Shown here in pieces: positions 1-6,121 of a stretch of DNA of 33,774 nucleotides; the first letter of the stretch is position 1; each line of letters starts with the position of its first letter. Both the position numbers and the translations under genes were made by a program. The notes under the pieces were generated by a model that saw nothing but the letters and a program-made list of their open reading frames with translations, had not been told where the DNA came from and did not search any database. This DNA comes from an uncultured beta proteobacterium (GTDB taxonomy: Bacteria > Pseudomonadota > Gammaproteobacteria > Burkholderiales > Burkholderiaceae_C): NCBI GenBank assembly GCA_903845345.1, contig CAIMXF010000467.1, positions 1-33,774 on the forward strand. The letters are read 5' to 3'.

Positions 1-632
1 ACGATGGGCTTGTCGCTGTCCTCGCGCAGGAAGAAGCTGCCGAACGGGCCTTCCATGCGCAGGATGTCCTTTTCCTTCATCGCGCCGAACACGTGGTCGG
101 TGAACTTGCCGCCGGGCATGTGGCGCAGGTGCAGCTCGATAGCCGCGGGCGTGCCGAGGTTGTGCGGCGCGTTGGCCATCGAGTAGCTGCGGCGCGCGCC
201 GTCGCGCAGGATGAACTCGACGTACTGGCCGGCGCGATAGCGGAATGGCTGCGTCGCGGGCAGCTGCACGCGCACGATCGCGACGTCGGCGCTCGGCCGC
301 GCCATGCTCAGCACGCGGCCGGGCATCTTGCTGATCGGGTACTCGCCCGCGCCCACCACCCTGCGCGCCTCGACGACGCAGTCGGTCTGCGGCGTGGCGC
401 AGCAGGTCAGGATCAGGCCGCCGGCCTCCTCGGCCTCGGACAGCGCCTTGGCCTGGTGCGCACCGTGGATGACGCGGCCGTCGATCAGCCTGCTCTTGCA
501 CGAGCCGCAGGCGCCGTCGCGGCAGCCGTAGGGCAGGCCGACGCCCGCGCGGATCGCGGCCGACAGGATGGTCTCGTCGCGCGCGACGTCGAAGGCGCGC
601 TCGGCGGGGTGGAGGGTGACGGTGAAGGTCAT
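1..632 (-). CDS. CDP-6-deoxy-delta-3,4-glucoseen reductase-like ferredoxin reductase (3' end outside window)
   Basis: I translated the minus strand from the ATG at 632 and it stays open to the window edge (210 codons seen). Residues 1-90 form a plant-type [2Fe-2S] ferredoxin domain with ligands Cys37, Cys42, Cys45 (CRDGACGSC) and Cys77 (LTCCA). It is followed by the start of an FAD-binding reductase domain with 'RAGQYVEF' and the flavin-contacting 'RRSYS'. The NAD-binding domain would lie beyond position 1. This ferredoxin-FAD-NAD order is that of AscD-type reductases and of oxygenase reductase components. In Burkholderiales such stand-alone copies are routinely named CDP-6-deoxy-delta-3,4-glucoseen reductase. 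No deoxysugar genes are visible here, so the physiological partner is unknown. No strong ribosome binding site precedes the ATG; the start rests on the typical beginning of the ferredoxin fold. Confidence 0.8.
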   Translation of the reverse strand, partial: MTFTVTLHPAERAFDVARDETILSAAIRAGVGLPYGCRDGACGSCKSRLIDGRVIHGAHQAKALSEAEEAGGLILTCCATPQTDCVVEARRVVGAGEYPISKMPGRVLSMARPSADVAIVRVQLPATQPFRYRAGQYVEFILRDGARRSYSMANAPHNLGTPAAIELHLRHMPGGKFTDHVFGAMKEKDILRMEGPFGSFFLREDSDKPI

Positions 633-718
633 GTTCTGGTCGACGAACGCTGAGGATTCGCGGGGGGTGCGCGGCGGCACCGAATCCCGGATTATCCCGC
701 GCCCGGCGCAACCCGCCC

Positions 719-724
719 TAGACT
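719..724 (+). promoter_or_regulatory. -10-like hexamer TAGACT, 6 nt before ATG 731
   Basis: TAGACT is followed by exactly six bases and then ATG at 731, the start of the AraC-type remnant. The same geometry occurs at five other start sites in this window, which is the main support for it. No convincing -35 element is seen. Confidence 0.35.
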
Positions 725-730
725 CGGTGC

Positions 731-1098
731 ATGTCCGACCACGCCGCGACCGTCCAGCCGCAGTTGAGCGTCCGCGCCTGCAGCGGCGAGCAGGCCGTGC
801 ATTGCACGACCACGCGCAGGGCCTGCTCAGCCCGCAGCGCTTCCACGCGCGGTTGCTGGCGCTGGCGGGCCGGTCGCCGCAGGCCTGGCTGCGCACCCTG
901 CGCCTGGACGAAGCCCAGCGCCTGCCGCGCTGCGGACCCACGCTCGAGGCCGCCGCGGCGCGCGTCGGCGATGCGTCGGCAAGCGCGCTGGCGCATGCGC
1001 TGCGGTGCGACCGCGACGTCGGCGTGCGCGATCTGCGGGACGGACGACGTCGAGAGTCTCGCGACAAGACCCGGATGCGTTCGAGCGACGATGGCTGC
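731..1098 (+). pseudogene. AraC-family regulator remnant (internally deleted and frameshifted)
   Basis: The ATG at 731 opens a reading frame beginning MSDHAATVQPQLSVRACSGE, resembling the cupin-side N terminus of small AraC-type sensors (CSGE...H motif). From about 820 the recognisable coding moves to the next frame: 'LSPQRFHARLLALAGRSPQAW', then 'LRLDEAQRLP' and 'AAARVGDASASALAHALR'. These are the first recognition helix, linker helix and second helix-turn-helix of an AraC DNA-binding domain. Most of the sensor domain is missing, and the HTH frame has no stop before the EamA gene. AraC regulators commonly sit beside EamA exporters, so this was probably the local regulator of the next gene. 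Frame and deletion are read directly; the ancestry is inference from motifs. Confidence 0.5.
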
Positions 1099-1998
1099 AT
1101 GAAGACCGCTTCCTGGCCGGGCATCGTCCTGGCGCTGTCCGCCGCCGTGCTGTGGGGCACCACGGGCACGTCGCAGCATTTCGCCGACGCGCATTTGTCG
1201 CCGTACTGGATCGGCGCGCTGCGCCTCGCGATCGCCGCCTTGTTCTTCGCGTTGCTGGTGACGGCGACCGAGCGCGAACGTGCCGCCCGGCCGCGCGTGC
1301 CCGGCCTGTGGCGACGTCAGTTGCTGGCCGGCGCCGCCGTCGCTGTCTACAACCTCGCGTTCTTCGCCGGCGTGCGGCTGGCCGGCGTCGCGGTGGGCAC
1401 GACGATCGCGATCGGCAGCGGGCCGCTGTTCGCGGGCGCGTTGCAGGCGCTGGTCACGCGCCGGCCGCCGGTGGCGTTGTGGTGGCTGGGCACGGCGCTG
1501 GCCGTGGCGGGCGGCGCGGCCATCGCGCTGGGCAGCGGCGGCGGCGCGCCGCTCGACGCCGCCGGACTGCCGCTGTGCCTGGCCGCCGGCTTCGCGTACG
1601 CCGTCTACACCTTGACGGCCAAGTCGTTGTCGACCCACGCCTCGCCGGCGCGCGCGAGCCTGTGGGTGTTCGGCGCCGCGGCCGTCATCGCGCTGCCGGC
1701 GGCGTGGCTGATCGTGCCGTCGGGACTGGCCGACCTCGGCGCAGCGGGGACGCGCGGCTGGCTCGTGGTCGCGTGGCTGGGGGTGGTCGCGACCGGCGTC
1801 TCCTACCTGTTGTTCAGCAGCGCGCTGCGCTTCATCTCGGCGGCCACCGGCGTGGCGCTGGCGCTCGCCGAGCCGTTGACCGCGTTCGCGCTGGCCGTGC
1901 TGCTGCTCGGCGAGCCGCTGCGCGCGAGCGGGCTGGCCGGCATCGCGCTGATCATGGCCGGGCTGGCGCTGGTGGTGCTCGGCGAACATCGACAATGA
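1099..1998 (+). CDS. EamA/DMT-family transporter
   Basis: A 299-residue integral membrane protein of the drug/metabolite transporter superfamily. It has about ten hydrophobic segments arranged as two EamA repeats. The first repeat opens with 'LSAAVLWGTTGTSQHF' (the W-G-T/S-x-x motif of EamA N termini). The second ends with 'ALAEPLTAFALAVLLLGE', the characteristic E-P-(L/V)-x(8)-LGE signature. Family members export amino acids, metabolites or drugs; the substrate cannot be read from sequence. The ATG at 1099 was chosen because the membrane domain begins right after it; the open frame further upstream is the AraC remnant. The downstream SDR gene starts 8 nt after the stop, suggesting co-transcription. 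Confidence 0.88.
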   Translation: MKTASWPGIVLALSAAVLWGTTGTSQHFADAHLSPYWIGALRLAIAALFFALLVTATERERAARPRVPGLWRRQLLAGAAVAVYNLAFFAGVRLAGVAVGTTIAIGSGPLFAGALQALVTRRPPVALWWLGTALAVAGGAAIALGSGGGAPLDAAGLPLCLAAGFAYAVYTLTAKSLSTHASPARASLWVFGAAAVIALPAAWLIVPSGLADLGAAGTRGWLVVAWLGVVATGVSYLLFSSALRFISAATGVALALAEPLTAFALAVLLLGEPLRASGLAGIALIMAGLALVVLGEHRQ

Positions 1999-2005
1999 AC
2001 GCCTC

Positions 2006-2881
2006 ATGACGCTTCCATCCACCTTGTTGATCGTCGGCTGCGGCGACGTCGGCCTTCGTGTGGTGCGTGCGCTCGGCGGGCGGCTGCGCGTGTTCGCGCT
2101 GACGTCGTCACCCGGGCGCCTCGACGCGCTGCGCGCGGCCGGCGTGCGGCCGGTCGTCGGCGATCTCGACGATCCCGCGTCGCTGAATCGACTCGCCGGC
2201 CTGGCCGACGCCGTGCTCTATCTGGCACCACCACCATCGACGGGACACAGCGATCCACGCCTCGGCGCGCTGCTGGCCGCGCTGAGCCGGCGCACGCTGC
2301 CGTCGCGCGTGGTCTACGCGAGCACCACGGGTGTCTACGGCGATTGCCAGGGCGCGTGGGTGACCGAGACGCGCCCGCTCGCCGCGACGACCGATCGCGC
2401 GCGTCGCCGCGTCGATGCCGAGTCGCGCCTGCGCGCCTGGGGCCGCGCGACGGGCGTGCGCGTGACGACGCTGCGCATCCCCGGCATCTACGCCAACGAT
2501 CGCGAGGGCGGACGCCCGACCGATCGCGTCAGGCGCGGCACGCCGCTGCTCGTCGCCGCGGACGACGGCTACACCAACCACATCCACGCCGACGACCTCG
2601 CGCGCGCCTGCATCGCCGCGTTGTGGCGCGGGAAGCCGCAGCGCGTCGTGCAGGTCTGCGACGACTCGGACATGAAGACGGGCGACTACTACGACCTCGT
2701 CGCCGACCTCAGCGGCCTGCCGCGCCCCGCGCGCGTGACGCGCGCGCAGGCGGCCGAGCACTTCAGCGCCGCGCAGTGGAGCTTCCTCAACGAGTCGCGC
2801 CGGCTGTCGAATGCGCGCATGAAGCGCGAACTGCGGCTGAAGCTGATGCGCCCGACGATCCGCGAAGGACTCGCGGACTGA
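2006..2881 (+). CDS. Atypical SDR / NAD(P)-dependent epimerase-like protein
   Basis: A 291-residue Rossmann-fold protein. The dinucleotide-binding glycine motif is GCGDVG (residues 11-16), and 'YASTTGVYGD' near residue 105 is the strand-4/5 region of extended SDRs. I see no YxxxK catalytic pair at the usual distance, which places it among the atypical SDRs (YeeZ-like, often annotated NAD(P)-dependent oxidoreductase or nucleotide-sugar epimerase). It may therefore bind NAD(P) without standard SDR chemistry. 'YTNHIHADDLARA' matches the C-terminal substrate-side segment of this group. The start lies 8 nt after the EamA stop, and the 3' end converges on the rhomboid gene with only 7 nt between stops. 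Confidence 0.8.
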   Translation: MTLPSTLLIVGCGDVGLRVVRALGGRLRVFALTSSPGRLDALRAAGVRPVVGDLDDPASLNRLAGLADAVLYLAPPPSTGHSDPRLGALLAALSRRTLPSRVVYASTTGVYGDCQGAWVTETRPLAATTDRARRRVDAESRLRAWGRATGVRVTTLRIPGIYANDREGGRPTDRVRRGTPLLVAADDGYTNHIHADDLARACIAALWRGKPQRVVQVCDDSDMKTGDYYDLVADLSGLPRPARVTRAQAAEHFSAAQWSFLNESRRLSNARMKRELRLKLMRPTIREGLAD

Positions 2882-2888
2882 AGGTTGC

Positions 2889-3539
2889 TCAGTGCACGCG
2901 CCGGATGTGCGACGGCGGCTTCTTGCGCTTGAAGGACGGCGGACGCCAGCGCCAGTACAGGATCATCAGGTAGGCGCCGAGCGCGCCGCCCAGCTGCGCG
3001 AACGCCGTGACCCAGGCGCCGCTGCCGTTGAACACCGAGCCCAGCATCATGATGACTTCGATGCCGATGAACACCCAGACGGCCGTGCGCATCGTCACCT
3101 CGGCGACGAAGTACAGCATGATGCGCTGGTGCGGGAACAGGATGCCGAAGGCCACCAGCATGCCGAAAGTGACGCTGCCCATGCCCAGCAGCGGAAACGG
3201 CGTGCCGAACAGCAACGTCAACAGCAGGTACGCGGCGGCGCCGGCCGCCACGCAGGCCAGCAGGAACTGGATGTAGCGCCGCAGGCCCCACAGATCTTCC
3301 AGGCGCGAGCCGAAGAAGTAGAGCATCAGCATGTTGAAGAACCAGGCCAGTCCGTCGACGTGCACGAACGGATAGGCGACGATCTGCCATGGCCAGAAAC
3401 CGCCCGACAGGGCCGGATAGAGCGCCAGCCACTGGAACTCGAGCGCCTGCAGCGGCCGGATCGCCGCCCCGAGGAACAGCAGGACGGTACAGGCGATCAG
3501 CAGGGCGCGGGTGACGGGTGGTGGCAGTTGCAGGGGCAT
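2889..3539 (-). CDS. Rhomboid-family membrane protein, predicted catalytically inactive
   Basis: A 216-residue protein with about six hydrophobic segments in the rhomboid (GlpG-like) fold. The landmarks align: 'FVHVDGLAWFFNMLMLYFFG' (TM2), 'GSRLEDLWG' (L1 loop end), 'LLGMGSVTFGMLVAFGILFP' (TM4) and 'AQLGGALGAYL' (TM6). All catalytic positions differ. The TM2 His of HxxxN is Ala65 (Asn69 retained). The TM4 serine of the GxSG motif is Gly121, with Ser122 at the following glycine position. The TM6 histidine is Gln182. The protein is therefore expected to be a pseudoprotease that still folds in the membrane. The C terminus is a basic tail (residues 199-216). The ATG at 3539 precedes TM1; the longer open frame upstream carries no recognisable domain. 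Confidence 0.82.
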   Translation of the reverse strand: MPLQLPPPVTRALLIACTVLLFLGAAIRPLQALEFQWLALYPALSGGFWPWQIVAYPFVHVDGLAWFFNMLMLYFFGSRLEDLWGLRRYIQFLLACVAAGAAAYLLLTLLFGTPFPLLGMGSVTFGMLVAFGILFPHQRIMLYFVAEVTMRTAVWVFIGIEVIMMLGSVFNGSGAWVTAFAQLGGALGAYLMILYWRWRPPSFKRKKPPSHIRRVH

Positions 3540-3646
3540 GGCGGGGGCTCGGTGAGATTCCAGTGTGCCATGGCTCGCGCGTCGGCAACCAGCCGCGGAA
3601 GTCGCGCCGGCGCTCGCTTCCAGCACGGCAGCGCGCTGGCGGCTCG

Positions 3647-3943
3647 TCAGCCCTGGCGATCGGACTGATCCACCGCCGCCCCCGCGGCCATCAGCAGCTT
3701 GAGGACGCTCTCCGCGATGAGGATGTCCTCGTATTCGCCGCCTTCGGGATCCTCGTCGCCTTTTTTCTCGAGCGCGCGCATGTGCGACCTCAGGGCCGTG
3801 AGGGTGTGTGCGATCTGCAGCGGCGTGAGCTGGAGGGTCTGGGGAGCACGAAGCCTGGTCGATTCGTGGCTGCGATGACGCCGCCTTCGGAACGGTCGAG
3901 GCCCACAGCAACGTGCCAGGCACCAGCTGGCGCGATGCCGCAT
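3647..3943 (-). CDS. Small hypothetical protein, possibly frameshifted
   Basis: Only the C-terminal two thirds look coding: from about 3850 down, third positions are mostly G or C and the peptide is a plausible acidic/helical sequence (TLQLTPLQIAHTLTALRSH ... GEYEDILIAESVLKLLMAAG). The first ~30 residues from the ATG at 3943 are arginine- and cysteine-rich and look non-coding. In another minus frame, ATG 3977 or 3983 opens MTHFTDEQVNEDAASRQLVPG, whose codon use also looks coding but fades near 3860, where the second frame takes over. One frameshift joining the two would give a single ~110-residue protein. Alternatively the shorter frame uses a non-ATG start. I do not recognise the family. Between 3540 and 3646, and between this gene and the tRNA, I see nothing else. 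Confidence 0.4.
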   Translation of the reverse strand: MRHRASWCLARCCGPRPFRRRRHRSHESTRLRAPQTLQLTPLQIAHTLTALRSHMRALEKKGDEDPEGGEYEDILIAESVLKLLMAAGAAVDQSDRQG

Positions 3944-4064
3944 CTTCGTTGACCTGCTCGTCGGTGAAGTGCGTCATGGGCATCACGCCAGGCACCGTCG
4001 GCAGGTCCGCCAATCCCTCGAACGGGCGGGACGGCCGCGCGTACGATGCCGCGGGACGACGTCG

Positions 4065-4149
4065 TGGTGCCTCGGGTCGGACTCGAACCGACACCCCTTT
4101 CGAGAACGGATTTTGAGTCCGTCGCGGCTACCGATTACGCCACCGAGGC
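4065..4149 (-). tRNA. tRNA-Leu (anticodon CAA)
   Basis: Folded by eye on the minus strand, 85 nt including an encoded CCA end. The acceptor stem GCCTCGG/CCGAGGC pairs perfectly. D stem GCG/CGC. Anticodon stem ACGGA/TCCGT holds loop CTCAAAA, giving anticodon CAA (genomic 4113-4115) for UUG codons. A 13-nt variable region is long, as in class II tRNAs, and the T arm is GTCGG-TTCGAGT-CCGAC. The long variable region with CAA identifies it as leucine. Confidence 0.96.
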
Positions 4150-4276
4150 TGGGGATGCCGCGCGGGCGAAGTGCCTGCGCAGGGGGCGGATTATCACATG
4201 GCGAAGGCGAGGGTTGGCGGGCGCTGCGACAATGAAGGCCTTCTGTCCAGCACCCAGCCCCGGAATCCCAGCCTCC

Positions 4277-5182
4277 ATGCCGACGTACATGACTCTCGAA
4301 GAGGCCATCGGCCACACGCCGCTGGTGCGGCTGCAGCGCGTGATCGGCGCGGAGCTGGCGGCGCGCGGCAACGTGATCCTGGGCAAGCTCGAGGGCAACA
4401 ACCCGGCGGGCTCGGTCAAGGACAGGCCGGCCATCTCGATGATCCGCGGCGCCGAGGAGCGCGGGCAGATCAGGCCGGGCGACACGCTGATCGAGGCGAC
4501 GTCGGGCAACACCGGCATCGCGCTGGCGATGGCCGCCGCGATCAAGGGCTACCGGATGGTGCTGATCATGCCGGAGGACCTTTCCATCGAGCGCGTGCAG
4601 ACGATGAAGGCCTATGGCGCCGAGCTGATCCTCACGCCGAAGTCCGGCGGCATGGAAGACGCGCGCGACCTCGCGCTGCAGATGCAGGCCGACGGCAAGG
4701 GCCTCGTCCTCGACCAGTTCGCCAATCCCGACAACCCGCGCGTGCACTACGAGACCACGGGCCCGGAGATCTGGAACGACACCGACGGCCAGGTCACGCA
4801 CTTCGTGAGCGCGATGGGCACGACGGGCACGATCACGGGCGTGTCGCGCTTCCTGAAGGAGAAGAACCCGGCGGTGCGCATCCTCGGCGCGCAGCCGGCC
4901 GAGGGCTCGCGCATCCCGGGCATCCGCAAGTGGCCCGAGGCCTACCAGCCCAGGATCTACGAGCCGGCGCGCGTCGACGAGCTCGTGCTGGTGAGCCAGG
5001 ACGATGCCGAGGACATGGCACGCCGCCTCGCGCGCGAGGAAGGCCTGTTCGCGGGCATCTCGGCGGCTGGCGCGTGCTGGGTCGCGCTGCAGGTCGCGCA
5101 GCGGCTGGAGAACGCGACCATCGTGTTCGTGGTCTGCGACCGCGGCGACCGCTATCTGTCGACGGGCGTGTTCCCGGCATGA
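4277..5182 (+). CDS. cysM: Cysteine synthase B (O-acetylserine sulfhydrylase B)
   Basis: A 301-residue fold-type II PLP enzyme that makes cysteine (or S-sulfocysteine) from O-acetylserine and sulfide (or thiosulfate) in the cytoplasm. Lys48 in 'GNNPAGSVKDRPA' is the PLP Schiff-base lysine; the GNNPAGS form with DRPA is typical of CysM rather than CysK. 'TSGNTG' (75-80) is the substrate loop and 'GTTGT' (181-185) binds the PLP phosphate. Length fits the family. The ATG at 4277 starts the conserved region. An in-frame ATG at 4232, within 'GACAATG', would add 15 residues of non-conserved, proline-rich sequence and is less likely. The NUDIX gene follows 28 nt later. Confidence 0.95.
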   Translation: MPTYMTLEEAIGHTPLVRLQRVIGAELAARGNVILGKLEGNNPAGSVKDRPAISMIRGAEERGQIRPGDTLIEATSGNTGIALAMAAAIKGYRMVLIMPEDLSIERVQTMKAYGAELILTPKSGGMEDARDLALQMQADGKGLVLDQFANPDNPRVHYETTGPEIWNDTDGQVTHFVSAMGTTGTITGVSRFLKEKNPAVRILGAQPAEGSRIPGIRKWPEAYQPRIYEPARVDELVLVSQDDAEDMARRLAREEGLFAGISAAGACWVALQVAQRLENATIVFVVCDRGDRYLSTGVFPA

Positions 5183-5210
5183 GACCCACGGCCGTTCCGG
5201 AGGCATCGGC

Positions 5211-5786
5211 ATGACACTCGGCACGCAGTGGCGCTACTGCCCGCAGTGCGCCAACGCGCTCGCGTTCGTCACGCAGGACGAGGACGGCGGCCCGAAGGAA
5301 CGCCTGCGCTGCGCGCATTGCGGCTTCACGCACTGGAACAACCCGACGCCCGTGCTCGCGGCCGTCGTCGAGTGTTCCGACCAGGGCGGCAAGGTGCTGC
5401 TCGCCCGCAACGCGGCCTGGCCCGGCCGCATGTTCGCGCTGATCACCGGCTTCATGGAGGCCGGCGAGACGCCCGAGGCCGGCATCGCGCGCGAGGTGCT
5501 GGAGGAGACGGCGTTGACGGTCGAGTCCGTCAAGCTGCTCGGCGTGTGGGACTTCCAGCGCATGAACCAGGTCATCATCGCTTACCACGTCGTGGCGCAC
5601 GGCGAGGTCCGACTCTCGCCCGAACTGGCCGAGTACAAGCTGATGGCGCCCGCCGACATCGTGTGCTGGCCGGCCGGCACCGGCTACGCGATGGCCGAGT
5701 GGCAGCGTTCGCTCGGCATCGAGCCCCGGTTCATGAGCTTCGAGGAGCGTGCCGCGCTGAACGTCGCCAGGCCCGACGCGTCATAG
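5211..5786 (+). CDS. NUDIX hydrolase with N-terminal zinc ribbon
   Basis: A 191-residue protein. Residues 7-40 hold a rubredoxin-like zinc ribbon with Cys10, Cys13, Cys34 and Cys37, similar to NudC-type and related NUDIX proteins. The NUDIX box (80-102) reads G-x5-E-x7-REVxEE, with the usual final glycine replaced by alanine; the metal-binding REVLEE core is intact. The family hydrolyses nucleoside diphosphates linked to another moiety; the substrate is not readable here. It is shorter than E. coli NudC, so I do not assign NAD capping activity. A ribosome binding site GGAGG lies 9 nt before the ATG at 5211. It sits between cysM and tusA in the same direction. Confidence 0.85.
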   Translation: MTLGTQWRYCPQCANALAFVTQDEDGGPKERLRCAHCGFTHWNNPTPVLAAVVECSDQGGKVLLARNAAWPGRMFALITGFMEAGETPEAGIAREVLEETALTVESVKLLGVWDFQRMNQVIIAYHVVAHGEVRLSPELAEYKLMAPADIVCWPAGTGYAMAEWQRSLGIEPRFMSFEERAALNVARPDAS

Positions 5787-5789
5787 AAT
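5784..5789 (+). promoter_or_regulatory. Candidate -10 element TAGAAT before tusA
   Basis: TAGAAT overlaps the TAG stop codon of the NUDIX gene and lies 25 nt before the tusA ATG, leaving room for a short leader with the ribosome binding site GAGG. TAGAAT is the same -10 hexamer as in rRNA promoters P1 and P2 of this window. No good -35 was found. Confidence 0.35.
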
Positions 5790-5814
5790 GAGCTCCGCTC
5801 ACGAGGTCAAGTCC

Positions 5815-6042
5815 ATGCAAGCCCACAAGGAAATCGATACGCGCGGCCTGAACTGCCCGCTGCCCATCCTGAAGGCCAAGAAGGCGCTGGCGGAGATGCA
5901 GACGGGCGAGATCCTGAAGGTCGTCGCCACCGATCCGAGCTCCACGCGCGACTTCCAGGCATTTGCCCGGCAGACCGGCAACGAGTTGCTGGAGCAGTCG
6001 CAGGCGGGGACGGAGTACATCCACTTCATGCGGCGGCGCTGA
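5815..6042 (+). CDS. tusA: TusA/SirA-family sulfur carrier protein
   Basis: A 75-residue protein with the TusA signature 'RGLNCPLPILKAKKAL'. Cys14 in the CPxP motif is the persulfide-carrying residue. TusA-family proteins pass sulfane sulfur from cysteine desulfurases to tRNA 2-thiolation, molybdenum cofactor or sulfur-oxidation enzymes. Proximity to cysM is suggestive of sulfur metabolism but not specific. I chose ATG 5815 because CACGAGGTC provides a ribosome binding site 8-10 nt upstream. ATG 5788, nine codons earlier, overlaps a -10-like TAGAAT and adds nothing conserved. Assignment to TusA proper rather than a paralogue is not certain. Confidence 0.9.
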   Translation: MQAHKEIDTRGLNCPLPILKAKKALAEMQTGEILKVVATDPSSTRDFQAFARQTGNELLEQSQAGTEYIHFMRRR

Positions 6043-6068
6043 ACGGCGCTGCGCGAGCCGCTCGCCCC

Positions 6069-6106
6069 ACGAAAACAGTCGCAGCCGACGGTCCTGCCTT
6101 TTTCGT
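6069..6106. terminator. Possible bidirectional terminator between tusA and valS
   Basis: In the 79-nt gap between two convergent genes, an A-run (ACGAAAACAG) and a T-run (CTGCCTTTTTCGT) face each other around an imperfect stem (CAG/CTG with inner TCG/CGA). The layout suits a terminator working in both directions, but the GC stem is weak and interrupted. Confidence 0.3.
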
Positions 6107-6121
6107 CTTGGGCGGCGACGC

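Noticed and set aside
718-2022. Long open minus-strand frame opposite the EamA gene
   Set aside because: Arg/Gln/His-rich composition typical of the antisense of a GC-rich gene; no motif, and the plus strand holds a clear transporter.
4065-4149. Integrated element at tRNA-Leu
   Set aside because: No integrase gene, no direct repeat of the tRNA 3' end seen nearby, and both flanks look like ordinary chromosome.
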